DNA of 12,085 bases. Source: Darwinibacter acetoxidans_A (lineage in GTDB: Bacteria > Bacillota > Limnochordia > Darwinibacteriales > Darwinibacteriaceae). The notes below the pieces were generated by a model. The model was not told the origin of the DNA. It saw only the letters and a program-made list of their open reading frames with translations, and did not search any database. The stretch spans positions 1-12,085 of the forward strand of contig JBHGWS010000085.1 in NCBI GenBank assembly GCA_041936745.1. Reading direction: 5' to 3'. A program made the translations under genes and the position numbers. Below, in pieces: positions 1 to 7,191 of this stretch (the stretch's first letter is position 1; the number at the start of each line of letters is the position of its first letter).

Positions 1-553
1 GAGGAACAGCTGATGATCTGAAAGGGCTGGGGTTAAAGACCAGCCAGGGCCTTTTTTGGCCGCCGGCTCTGAGACTGCTGACTACGGCGGCCGTTTCCAA
101 GACCACTTCATCGAGTACCTCCAGCTGCAGAACAACCGCAGCTGCCTCAGCCAAGCCTTCTTTTATGTCTATTACGTCTGCTTTTTTCAATTCTGCGTTA
201 GCACCGGGCACCACAACGATTGTGTTATCGCCCGCTTCATCTACGGTAATTAAAGCGGTGCCCGTAGGTGCAGTGCTTACCTGCCTAACAAAATCTTTAT
301 TGATTCCAGCGTCAGCAAGGCCCGCTAACGCCCGCCTGCCCGCATCGTCTTTACCAACGCACCCCACCATCGTCACCTCGCCGCCCAGCAGGGCCGCAGC
401 AACGGCCTGGTTGGCACCTTTACCCCCCAGGTGCTGCCTGAATGCTTTCGAATGTATTGTTTCGCCCCGCAAGGGCAGGTTTTTGACACTGGCGACAAGA
501 TCATTGTTGATACTGCCGATGACGTAGATTTGAGGTATATCTTTCCGCTGCAT
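1..553 (-). CDS. rbsK: Ribokinase (PfkB family sugar kinase), N-terminal part, runs off the left edge
   Basis: This gene probably phosphorylates D-ribose to ribose 5-phosphate with ATP in the cytoplasm. Read on the minus strand from the ATG at 553-551, the frame is open for 184 codons to the window edge, so the C-terminal half with the catalytic Asp is not visible. The start of the chain shows the family pattern: VIGSINNDLV at residues 11-20 (sugar-binding Asn/Asp), the PfkB signature GGKGANQAVA from residue 43, then VGCVGKDDAG, PTGTALITVD and VFNPSPFR in the expected order. No frameshift is visible. The ATG is preceded by AAGGAG (561-566) at a 7-nt spacing. It lies 34 nt downstream of a LacI-type regulator, which is the usual regulator-rbsK layout. 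A different PfkB sugar kinase is possible, but the spacing of motifs and the partner gene favour ribokinase. Confidence 0.88.
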   Translation of the reverse strand, partial: MQRKDIPQIYVIGSINNDLVASVKNLPLRGETIHSKAFRQHLGGKGANQAVAAALLGGEVTMVGCVGKDDAGRRALAGLADAGINKDFVRQVSTAPTGTALITVDEAGDNTIVVVPGANAELKKADVIDIKEGLAEAAAVVLQLEVLDEVVLETAAVVSSLRAGGQKRPWLVFNPSPFRSSAVP

Positions 554-587
554 AGCTTTGCTCCTTACATTAAAATAGCCTTGTAAA

Positions 588-1661
588 TTAGCTTGGCACA
601 GGTGCGGTGCTGGCCCGTTTAACTAAATAAGTGGGTAAAACGGCATCTTTTACTGCGGCAGGTTTTGCGCTGCCCCTCCGAAAGCTTCCCGCCAGCGGTG
701 CTACGGGTGGCATTTGATCTTCCGTATCGTTTCTGATCATGCGCAGTACTTTATCGACCGCAAGTTTTCCCATGCGTTCAATTGGCTGGGCAATTACAGT
801 TAAGGCGGGCCGGAACACTTCGGCAAAAGTAGTGTTATCGTAGCCCACAACGGAGACATCCGCCGGTACCTTAAGCCCCCGCCGGGAGATTCCTTCAATG
901 AGGCCGTAAGCACTAAATTCGCTCGTGGCAATTACTGCCGTCGGCCGCTTAGAAGCGGGTAGTTCCGCCAGGGCCATCCCCGCGGCAACGCCTGTTTCCA
1001 AGGTATATTCTCCGGCCCAAAGCCAGCGCCTGGCCAAATTATGTTCAGCAAAGGCTCGTTCTATGGCGTTGTAGCGGTCATCGCTGCTGACGGCCCCTTT
1101 AACGCCCCGTACAATGCCGATGTTTTCGTGGCCTAAATCCAGTAAATGCCTAACCGCTTCGCAGACGCCTGGATAAGGATCAGCGCCAATCCACGGCCCC
1201 CTGAACTCTGCAATACGGCGATCCAGGGCTATAGCGGCAGCACCCGTTACTTTGGAAAATTCGTCTAATTCATGGTGCACGGCACCTGAGGTCACTACTA
1301 ACAAGCCGTCTACCTGTTGGCCGCGGAGCAGATCTAAATACTGCAGCTCCCGCTCCCGGTTATTTTGGCTGTTGCAGAGTAAAATTGCGTAACCCCACTC
1401 ATTTGCCGCTTCTTCCACTACGCGGGCCAACTGGCCAAAAAAGGGGTTGGAGATGTCGGGGATGATTAAACCGATGACAGCCGTCCTTCTGACGCGCAGG
1501 CCCCGGGCCAAAGCGTTGGGCCGATAGCCCAGCTCGTCAACTGCTTCGATCACCCTTTGCCGCAGTTTCGGCGATACAGGTGCACTGCCTGTAAGCACAC
1601 GGGAAACCGTGCTGATGGATACGTCGGCATACCTGGCTACATCTTTTACTGTCACCTGCAT
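588..1661 (-). CDS. LacI/GalR-family transcriptional regulator, probably a ribose-type repressor
   Basis: The 357-residue protein has the normal length and two-part build of a LacI-family repressor. A DNA-binding helix-turn-helix lies at residues 2-22 (VKDVARYADVSISTVSRVL), followed by the hinge region (LGYRPNALARGLR) that inserts in the minor groove. A periplasmic-binding-protein-like effector domain starts at VIGLIIPDISNPFF and includes the conserved VVGYDNTTFAEVFRPALTVI stretch. The C-terminus ends in the family-typical LPTYLVKRAST. I chose the ATG at 1661, which follows GGGGTG (1668-1673); a TTG at 1664 is also in frame. It is encoded directly upstream of ribokinase on the same strand, so it most likely senses ribose or a related sugar (inferred) and represses this operon, including itself, through the palindrome at 1701-1712. 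The exact ligand cannot be read from the sequence. Confidence 0.92.
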   Translation of the reverse strand: MQVTVKDVARYADVSISTVSRVLTGSAPVSPKLRQRVIEAVDELGYRPNALARGLRVRRTAVIGLIIPDISNPFFGQLARVVEEAANEWGYAILLCNSQNNRERELQYLDLLRGQQVDGLLVVTSGAVHHELDEFSKVTGAAAIALDRRIAEFRGPWIGADPYPGVCEAVRHLLDLGHENIGIVRGVKGAVSSDDRYNAIERAFAEHNLARRWLWAGEYTLETGVAAGMALAELPASKRPTAVIATSEFSAYGLIEGISRRGLKVPADVSVVGYDNTTFAEVFRPALTVIAQPIERMGKLAVDKVLRMIRNDTEDQMPPVAPLAGSFRRGSAKPAAVKDAVLPTYLVKRASTAPVPS

Positions 1662-1700
1662 CAACTACACCCCGCAATTTTGATTTCTGAAAACCTCTGC

Positions 1701-1712
1701 GAAAACGTTTTC
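1701..1712. promoter_or_regulatory. Likely LacI-family operator
   Basis: GAAAACGTTTTC is a perfect 12-bp palindrome with the central CG step and AAACGTTT core typical of LacI/RbsR/CcpA-class operators. It lies about 40 bp upstream of the repressor's own start codon, in the gap between the repressor and the divergent gene at 1909. This fits autoregulation of the regulator-rbsK operon. I could not identify a convincing -35/-10 pair next to it. Confidence 0.6.
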
Positions 1713-1908
1713 AAGTAGTAAGTTCTCCATATTCATTACATCTCCTTCTCGTTTTTCACACTTTTTTTAGCTAAATTTAAAACATAATCCGCCCGCCCCT
1801 GCTTTAGGCCGAGATTCTAGATTGACGAAAATTGGGCATAAGGCAGGCTTTCGCAGGGAAAGTAGTGAAGTAAGACGTAGATTTACTTTTACTGGAAAGG
1901 AGATTAGG

Positions 1909-2301
1909 ATGGGCCGACAAAAGAAAGAAGAGCATATACTGGCTCCTTTGGCAGGCGGGCTGGTGGACAAAGTCGAACCTCTTTTGCAGTACGCTAAACC
2001 CCTGCCGCCCCCCGGCTCCCTGGCGGAGATCCTGCTGCTTTTAAAAAGCAATACTGACAGGCGCTTAGAAGGATTGTTAGGAATAACGCCGCCGCCGGGC
2101 TGGCGAATTGTTCCGGGCAGGCGCCTATTAGTGGCTATCCGCGCCGGCGGCACTATTGCCGCCGAATTCTACCTTTCACTGCCACCTAAACCGAGTTTGG
2201 GCAGTCAACTCCTGCGGGTCAAACTGCAAGAAAAAGAGGCGGTGCTGATGGAGGCGTCCTTTGATCTGCGCCAAGGCCTGCTCTTTTTGGTTGATGACTG
2301 A
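1909..2301 (+). CDS. Hypothetical protein, 130 aa, not recognised
   Basis: I do not recognise this protein. The ATG at 1909 was chosen because AAAGGAG (1896-1902) sits 6 nt upstream; an in-frame extension back to 1822 has no such support. The product is soluble-looking with no signal peptide or membrane segment. It begins MGRQKKEEHILAPLAGG, has a proline-rich middle (KPLPPPGSL near residue 30, ITPPPGWRI near 60), and then alternating hydrophobic stretches (LLVAIRAGGTIAAEFYLSL, ASFDLRQGLLFLVDD) that suggest a small beta-rich domain. No cysteines or obvious catalytic motif are seen. It lies 68 nt upstream of the HAD phosphatase on the same strand with no terminator between, so the two may be co-transcribed. 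The good ribosome binding site and the codon pattern, which resembles its neighbours, support a real gene. Confidence 0.65.
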   Translation: MGRQKKEEHILAPLAGGLVDKVEPLLQYAKPLPPPGSLAEILLLLKSNTDRRLEGLLGITPPPGWRIVPGRRLLVAIRAGGTIAAEFYLSLPPKPSLGSQLLRVKLQEKEAVLMEASFDLRQGLLFLVDD

Positions 2302-2369
2302 TTGAAACGGGCTTGAAATTAGAGTAAGATTTGATACCCTAGTAATGAAACGATGCTAGGAGGCCGTTT

Positions 2370-3038
2370 ATGAAGAACAAAAACTATATCCTTTTTGATC
2401 TCGATGGAACGCTGACCGATCCCGGCGAAGGGATAATTAACTCTCTCCAGTATTCCTTAAAGCATTTTAATATTAAGGGGAAGCCTGAAACCCTGCGCAA
2501 GTTTATCGGCCCGCCCCTGATAGATTCTTTCATGGGCTTTTACGGCTTTGATAAAGAAACGGCGCTAAAAGCCATTAAATATTACCGCCAATATTTTCAT
2601 GCAGAAGGTGTCTTGCAAAACTACGTCTACCCCGGAATCGATAAGCTCCTTAAAACACTAACGGCACGGGGCAAAAAGCTCGCGGTAGCTACTACTAAAC
2701 CAACTGTTTATGCCCTGCAGGTCTTAGAACATTTCGAACTTCTCACCTACTTTCCCGAAGACTTGGTGGTGGGCAGTTTCTTAGACGGCAGGCGCACCGA
2801 TAAAGCGGAGCTGATCCAAACGGCTTTGTCTCTTTTAGATGGCGATCACGACTCAACCGTCATGGTAGGCGATCGGAAATTTGACATATTGGGGGCGAAA
2901 GCCGCAAAGATCACGCCAGTTGGCGTTACCTACGGCTATGGTGAGCGGGCCGAATTAGAAAAAGCAGGTGCCGCTGTCATCGTAGATTCGGTGCGGGAGT
3001 TGAGCGAACTGCTTTTAGGCGGTAGTCGGCAGGCGTAA
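2370..3038 (+). CDS. HAD-superfamily phosphatase, phosphoglycolate phosphatase-like
   Basis: A 222-residue cytoplasmic HAD hydrolase with a complete active site. Motif I is FDLDGTLTD with nucleophile Asp10 and acid/base Asp12. Motif II is AVATTKP (Thr108). Motif III is the Lys at 145 (RTDKAEL). Motif IV is MVGDRKFDILGA (Asp168, Asp172) for Mg2+ binding. A helical cap lies between residues 17 and about 85. The layout matches the Gph/PgpB/YjjG-type branch, whose members remove phosphate from small phosphorylated metabolites such as phosphoglycolate, pyrophosphate or nucleotides. Which substrate is used here cannot be determined. The start is well set by AGGAGG (2358-2363) 6 nt upstream. A strong hairpin follows immediately after the stop codon. 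Length is normal for the family. Confidence 0.9.
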   Translation: MKNKNYILFDLDGTLTDPGEGIINSLQYSLKHFNIKGKPETLRKFIGPPLIDSFMGFYGFDKETALKAIKYYRQYFHAEGVLQNYVYPGIDKLLKTLTARGKKLAVATTKPTVYALQVLEHFELLTYFPEDLVVGSFLDGRRTDKAELIQTALSLLDGDHDSTVMVGDRKFDILGAKAAKITPVGVTYGYGERAELEKAGAAVIVDSVRELSELLLGGSRQA

Positions 3039-3040
3039 AC

Positions 3041-3078
3041 AAACCACCGCATCGCTAAACAATGCGGTGGTTTTTCGT
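3041..3078. terminator. Rho-independent terminator, probably bidirectional
   Basis: A 12-bp perfect stem pairs AAACCACCGCAT (3041-3052) with ATGCGGTGGTTT (3062-3073) across a 9-nt loop, and is followed by more T residues on the plus strand. It sits between the converging HAD phosphatase and tyrosine phosphatase genes. On the minus strand the stem is followed by TTTGTTT, so it can plausibly stop transcripts from both sides. Confidence 0.88.
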
Positions 3079-3094
3079 TTCAATTTTAAGCTGA

Positions 3095-4228
3095 TTAAGC
3101 TGCGTCTGCCAGTGCTTGTTCCCCTGCTAAAACGTCCTTTAGGGATTGGATTTGATTTTCGTTAAGCCCTATACCGTAAAGATAATCTTCGGCCGCTTTC
3201 TCCAGATCCACACCGGTTAAATCAGCGCCCGGGGTAAGGCCGGCGATATAGCGGAGGGATTCTAAGATATTGCTTTCCGCAATTTTTTCGTACCGCTCCG
3301 AGCCGTATTCCACATTGAAATAATTCATGTAAGTCAACATATAGTCTTCTTTGATTTCTCTTACTGAAGCTCCCGCCAAGGCCTCTAAGAGGGCCGTGGC
3401 AAAACCCGCCCGATCTTTGCCTTCGTTGCAGTGGATTAAGTAAGGCCCCTCGTTTGCCAGCATAAACTCCAGGCCCGCTTTCAGTTTTTCTTGGAAATCC
3501 GCAGACTTAAAATCAACACCCATGCTCAAAAGAATGACCTGCCCGTTTTCGTACAGTTTGCGGTAGTACGGCGAGTTATAGTCTGCTTGTTCGAAATAAC
3601 TGTGGAGTTCTTTTTCGCTGTCGGCCAAGTTAATAACTGTCTTAATGCCGGCTTTTTCGGCCAATTCATCGGCGTATGCCGCCCTGCCCAAATCGTTGTT
3701 GACGGGGCTGCTGCTGCGGTAGTAGACGCCGACGGCCAGTTTACCGATGGCCACATTCCGAAAATTGGCGAAAACCTCGTCAGTGGAATAGTCCTCCCGC
3801 TCGTTAGTCCTAGTTAACTGGCGGATTGCCCATTCGGCAAAGTAGGCTTCTTTTTCTTTCAGCGCCAAGCTGATGGGATCGCCCTCTTCAACACCGTAGG
3901 TGCCGGCGAAATTGCCCATGTTGATGGCCACCATTACATTTGCCGTGGGGTCGCCGCCCGGGCCCCGGACCAGCAGGCGGTCGTTATCCACATCGCTGTA
4001 AGCCGTGACAAAAGGCGCTTCAAAGTCTGCGGTGCCTACCGTAACGGTTAAAATATCGCCGAATTCATAACCTGCCGCAAAAAGCTCTTCTGTCAAAAGA
4101 TCCAAGGTCACATTGCCGTATTTATCGACTACGGCTACCTTGCCTGCAACATCAGCCAAAACCACCCCGGAAAAACTTAAGGCCAAAACCAGCACTAAAG
4201 ACAGAATACCTAAACGTCGTTTCAACAC
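3095..4228 (-). CDS. Exported tyrosine-type phosphatase with N-terminal SAM-hydroxide-adenosyltransferase C-domain-like module
   Basis: A 377-residue protein with a clear signal peptide: KRR then a hydrophobic core at 8-24, with likely cleavage after VLA at 25. The C-terminal half is a Cys-based phosphatase of the bacterial Y_phosphatase3 type: VYYRSSSP near 168-175, NLADSEKE at 200-207, and the P-loop HCNEGKDRAG with Cys267 and Arg273, so dephosphorylation of phosphotyrosine or another phosphomonoester outside the membrane is expected. Residues about 28-123 look like a different fold. GKVAVVDKYGN, FVTAYSDVDNDRLLV, VMVAINMGNFAGTYG and EEGDPISL track the pattern of the C-terminal beta-barrel of SAM hydroxide adenosyltransferases (VDrFGN...AvNxGsA...GD). 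The catalytic half of that enzyme is absent, so the module is probably for binding only (inference). The GTG start has AAAGGAT (4235-4241) upstream. It lies 84 nt downstream of the cysteine hydrolase gene on the same strand. Confidence 0.82.
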   Translation of the reverse strand: MLKRRLGILSLVLVLALSFSGVVLADVAGKVAVVDKYGNVTLDLLTEELFAAGYEFGDILTVTVGTADFEAPFVTAYSDVDNDRLLVRGPGGDPTANVMVAINMGNFAGTYGVEEGDPISLALKEKEAYFAEWAIRQLTRTNEREDYSTDEVFANFRNVAIGKLAVGVYYRSSSPVNNDLGRAAYADELAEKAGIKTVINLADSEKELHSYFEQADYNSPYYRKLYENGQVILLSMGVDFKSADFQEKLKAGLEFMLANEGPYLIHCNEGKDRAGFATALLEALAGASVREIKEDYMLTYMNYFNVEYGSERYEKIAESNILESLRYIAGLTPGADLTGVDLEKAAEDYLYGIGLNENQIQSLKDVLAGEQALADAA

Positions 4229-4312
4229 TTTCCCATCCTTTCTTATCGTTAGATAGTTTAAAGTGAGCGCAGCAAAGTGCCACGCTTGTGCAAAACAAAC
4301 GCCGCTGCTTTG

Positions 4313-4828
4313 CTACGCCACGGTACAGCCTAACGTGCTTTTCAGTTCCTGCAGGGCGAAATGGTGGGCTTCTTCGTTAAAAGAAGCAACCCCGTTTTTA
4401 TAAACTGTCACTTGGTAGTTGATGTTTCGGGCGTCTGCTGCTGTGTATAAAACGCAGATATTGGTGTTAACCCCAACCAAGTATATTTCCCCGACGCCTT
4501 TTTCTCTTAAGTAAAGATCTAAATCTGTGCCGTAAAACGCACTGTAGCGCCTTTTTTTAATAATCTTATCTTCTTCCCTTTGCTCCAGTTCATCTATAAT
4601 TTCACTGCCCCGGGTACCGGCAATACAGTGGGGCGGAAACATATCGAATTCTTTATCATCCTCTTCGTGATTATCACAGACAAAGATAATGGGGAAACCT
4701 TCTTTTCTAAATTCGCCGATTTTTTCGTTGATAAAACCGATTATTTCCCGGCCCGCCTCACCCGTAGTTAAGGCCCCGTCCTCTGCGATAAAATCCTTCA
4801 ACATATCGATTACTAATAAAGCCTTCAT
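4313..4828 (-). CDS. Isochorismatase-family cysteine hydrolase, nicotinamidase-like
   Basis: A 171-residue cytoplasmic amidohydrolase. The catalytic triad of the family is present: Asp8 (VIDMLKDF), Lys92 (KKRRYSAF) and Cys125 in NTNICVLYTAADA, just after the expected position of the non-proline cis peptide. Residues Asp52-x-His54 and His67 (in FPPHCIAGT) match the Asp-x-His...His metal site seen in nicotinamidases, so hydrolysis of nicotinamide to nicotinate is the best guess. Other isochorismatase-fold amidases of unknown substrate share many of these features. Length is typical. The ATG follows AAAGGGGG (4835-4842) at 6 nt. It is the first gene of a minus-strand pair with the exported phosphatase and is divergent from the macrodomain gene, which also belongs to NAD-related chemistry. 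Confidence 0.85.
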   Translation of the reverse strand: MKALLVIDMLKDFIAEDGALTTGEAGREIIGFINEKIGEFRKEGFPIIFVCDNHEEDDKEFDMFPPHCIAGTRGSEIIDELEQREEDKIIKKRRYSAFYGTDLDLYLREKGVGEIYLVGVNTNICVLYTAADARNINYQVTVYKNGVASFNEEAHHFALQELKSTLGCTVA

Positions 4829-5036
4829 TTTTGGCCCCCTTTCTTAACCTCTATTTTGATAATAACATAAAAAGAGGCTGCAGGCGACAATGCCCGCTAA
4901 AAAGCGGACGCGCCATGGGACCGCCCTGATCGGCGGATTGCAACCTACAAGAGATTTTCGGGCCTTTGACTAAGCGGAATAGAGGAATCAGACGGAGCGC
5001 CAGAGAAATCTGTTTTAAGGAAGGAGGACATCCGGC
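4829..5036. other. Divergent intergenic region with two small hairpins
   Basis: This 208-bp gap separates the cysteine hydrolase and the macrodomain operon and must hold promoters for both, though I cannot place convincing -35/-10 boxes. Two short inverted repeats lie next to each other: CCGCT/AGCGG (4894-4898 and 4903-4907, AAAA loop) and CCGCC/GGCGG (4921-4925 and 4932-4936). They have no T-tract. AAGGAGGA at 5021-5028 is the ribosome binding site of the macrodomain gene. No open frame here looks coding. Confidence 0.45.
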
Positions 5037-5588
5037 TTGCACAGATTAGAGGTCAGGCAGGGCGATATAACCAAGGTAGAAGTTGATGCGATTGTGAATG
5101 CGGCAAACCGCACTTTAATGGGCGGCGGCGGAGTGGATGGCGCTATTCATCGCGCCGGCGGCCCGGCAATTTTGGCAGAATGTAAGTTAATCAGGGAAAA
5201 ACAAGGGGGCTGTGAGACGGGAGAAGCCGTTCTTACTACAGCCGGCCGGCTGCCCGCTAAGTTTGTCATTCATACGGTGGGGCCGGTTTGGCAGGGCGGC
5301 TCCCGGGGCGAAAAGGATTTGTTGGCCAACTGTTATAAAAACAGTTTAAAGCTTGCCCTTGAGCACGGCAGCCAAACGATTGCGTTTCCCAACATCAGTA
5401 CGGGGGTTTACCGCTTTCCGAAAGATTTAGCCGCGGAAATTGCCGTTGCGGCCGTCCGGCAATTCAGCCAAGATCAGGAGCAAATAAAGAAGGTTATTTT
5501 TGTCTGTTATGATGATGAAAACTACGAACTTTATAAGAACTTAATTAAAAAGCTTTCTAAAAAGCGGGAGGTTGAAAATGAGGATTAA
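5037..5588 (+). CDS. Macrodomain protein, probable O-acetyl-ADP-ribose deacetylase
   Basis: A 183-residue stand-alone macrodomain of the YmdB/MacroD type, which binds ADP-ribose derivatives and usually hydrolyses O-acetyl-ADP-ribose or ADP-ribosyl esters. Visible motifs are GDIT at 9-12, the adenine/ribose-side NAAN at 21-24, the catalytic-loop GGGGVDGAIHRAGG at 29-42 with Asp34, VIHTVGPVW at 78-85, and the phosphate-binding NISTGVYRFP at 119-128. The chain ends in a lysine-rich helix. The start is a TTG, supported by AAGGAGGA 8 nt upstream and by an in-frame stop just before it. Its last codons overlap the start of the downstream serine hydrolase, so the two are a translationally linked pair. 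It is divergent from a nicotinamidase-like gene. Confidence 0.92.
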   Translation: MHRLEVRQGDITKVEVDAIVNAANRTLMGGGGVDGAIHRAGGPAILAECKLIREKQGGCETGEAVLTTAGRLPAKFVIHTVGPVWQGGSRGEKDLLANCYKNSLKLALEHGSQTIAFPNISTGVYRFPKDLAAEIAVAAVRQFSQDQEQIKKVIFVCYDDENYELYKNLIKKLSKKREVENED

Positions 5589-7185
5589 TAAACTGGACGC
5601 AAAGACTAAAGAGAAAATAGACTCTATTTTCACAGAGTGGGATCGGCCGGGCTCCCCCGGTTGTGCCCTAGCCGTTACAATAAACAACGAAGTTGTTTAT
5701 GCCAAAGGCTATGGTTTCGCCCAGTTGGAATATGGGATACCGATTACCGCCGACACGATCTTTCACGTGGCTTCCGTCTCTAAACAGTTCACGACAATGG
5801 CCATCGCCCTCTTAGCGGCGGAAGGCTCGGTTGATTTAGCTGCCCCGGTGCACAGCTATCTGCCTGAGCTGCCCCGCTTCGAACAGGAAATTACCGTACG
5901 CCAGCTTGTCCACCATACGAGTGGGCTGAGAGACCAATGGGAGCTTTTGATGGCTGCAGGTTGGCGCCTGGATGATGTAATTACCCAAGAACACCTTTTG
6001 AAAATAATTATGCGGCAGAAAGATTTAAACTTTGCCCCGGGTGAACAGTACCTTTACTGCAATTCCGGCTACACACTTTTAGCTGAAATAGTTAAACGGG
6101 TTACGGGAAAAACCCTGCGGCAGTTTGCGGCCGAAAGGATCTTTCAACCACTGGGGATGACAAACACTCATTTCCACGATGACCACACGGAAATCGTTGA
6201 AAACCGCGCCTATTCTTATGCGCCCAAGGGAGAAAAGGATTGGCGAAAAAGTATCCTGAGCTATGCGGCCGTCGGTGCCACAAGCGTTTTTACCACTGTC
6301 AAGGATCTGGCGAAATGGCTGGCTAATTTCAGCCACGGCAAGGTGGGGGGCGAAGAGGTTTTAAAGATCATGAACAGCCGTTATGCGTTAAATAACGGTG
6401 AGGAGATCTTCTACGGCTTCGGGTTGATGTTTGAGGAATATAAAGGTGTGACGGAAATCGGCCACTCCGGCTCCGACGCCGGCTTCAGAAGCTGGTGCGG
6501 CAGGGTCGAACCCCACGGCTTGGGCATTAGTATCCTCGCCAATTTTGCCAATGCGGTCCCCAGGGAGTATGCCCGCCGGATCATAGATATTCTTCTTGCT
6601 GACAAGTTGGCGGCTGAGAAAAAAGAAGAGACAAAGCCCCTGCCGCTGCCGCGGATCACAGGCACCTTCTTACTGCAGCGAAGCGGCGAGCGTTTGGAGC
6701 TCACAGAAGAAAACGGCTCCCTCTTTCTGCAAACGGAGGATCTGCCTGAACCGGTAGTGCTTAAGCCGCAGGGCAAAGTTAATAATTATAAATCAGCTTC
6801 GCCCCAAATTGAAATTGAAATTTCTTTCAGCGAAGAGGAAGACAGCGGTGAAATCCGCTGCCTGCTCACAAGAAGAACGATGGCTTTGGGCAGGAAAATG
6901 CCCGATTATACTCTGACCGCAGGCGAGCTCGCCATGTACGAAGGCGAATATTACAGCTCCGAACTGGACAGCACCTACCGTATTGCTCTGCAAGATAATC
7001 AGCTGACTGTTTCTTTTCAGCGCCACCCCACTGTTAATCTAATCCCCTGGGGTGCGGCTCACTTTGTGTATGAAAAAGCTTTGGTACCCGGTACGGAACT
7101 TAAGTTTACAAAAAAGGATGGAGAAATTACGGGCTTTAAATTAAGCGGTGGGCGCATCAGAAACGTAGATTTTACGAAAAAGTAG
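5578..7185 (+). CDS. Beta-lactamase-fold serine hydrolase (class C / PF00144-like esterase or peptidase) with C-terminal beta domains
   Basis: A 535-residue serine hydrolase. The family's active-site set is complete: SVSK at 66-69 (nucleophile Ser66, Lys69), YCN at 160-162, and HSG at 296-298 in place of the KTG box. These mark the penicillin-binding-protein-like esterase/D-aminopeptidase branch rather than a true beta-lactamase. From about residue 358 onward come two beta-rich modules, one starting RITGTFLLQRSGERLEL and another starting LAMYEGEYYSSELDSTYRI, resembling the lipocalin-like tails common in this family. No signal peptide or membrane anchor is visible, so it appears cytosolic, which is less common for this group. 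The ATG at 5578 has GGGAGG just upstream and overlaps the macrodomain gene by 11 nt; a TTG at 5572 is a weaker alternative. The substrate is unknown. Confidence 0.9.
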   Translation: MRINKLDAKTKEKIDSIFTEWDRPGSPGCALAVTINNEVVYAKGYGFAQLEYGIPITADTIFHVASVSKQFTTMAIALLAAEGSVDLAAPVHSYLPELPRFEQEITVRQLVHHTSGLRDQWELLMAAGWRLDDVITQEHLLKIIMRQKDLNFAPGEQYLYCNSGYTLLAEIVKRVTGKTLRQFAAERIFQPLGMTNTHFHDDHTEIVENRAYSYAPKGEKDWRKSILSYAAVGATSVFTTVKDLAKWLANFSHGKVGGEEVLKIMNSRYALNNGEEIFYGFGLMFEEYKGVTEIGHSGSDAGFRSWCGRVEPHGLGISILANFANAVPREYARRIIDILLADKLAAEKKEETKPLPLPRITGTFLLQRSGERLELTEENGSLFLQTEDLPEPVVLKPQGKVNNYKSASPQIEIEISFSEEEDSGEIRCLLTRRTMALGRKMPDYTLTAGELAMYEGEYYSSELDSTYRIALQDNQLTVSFQRHPTVNLIPWGAAHFVYEKALVPGTELKFTKKDGEITGFKLSGGRIRNVDFTKK

Positions 7186-7191
7186 TTGGCC

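Noticed and set aside
165..527. Open frame on the plus strand, 120 aa
   Set aside because: It is antisense to the ribokinase coding region, whose minus-strand translation matches the PfkB family throughout.
1822..1908. Upstream extension of the 130-aa gene to 1822, and TTGACG there as a -35 box
   Set aside because: The extension has no ribosome binding site and is less plausible than the ATG at 1909; no matching -10 box lies at a proper distance from TTGACG.
1767..2153. Minus-strand open frame of 128 aa
   Set aside because: It is the shadow of the plus-strand gene at 1909-2301, which has the good ribosome binding site; the translation is Arg/Ser/Pro-rich without family features.
4271..4314. 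Inverted repeat AGCAAAG/CTTTGCT between the cysteine hydrolase and the exported phosphatase as a terminator
   Set aside because: Only 7 bp with a 30-nt loop and no T-tract, and one arm overlaps the stop codon; a chance repeat is as likely.
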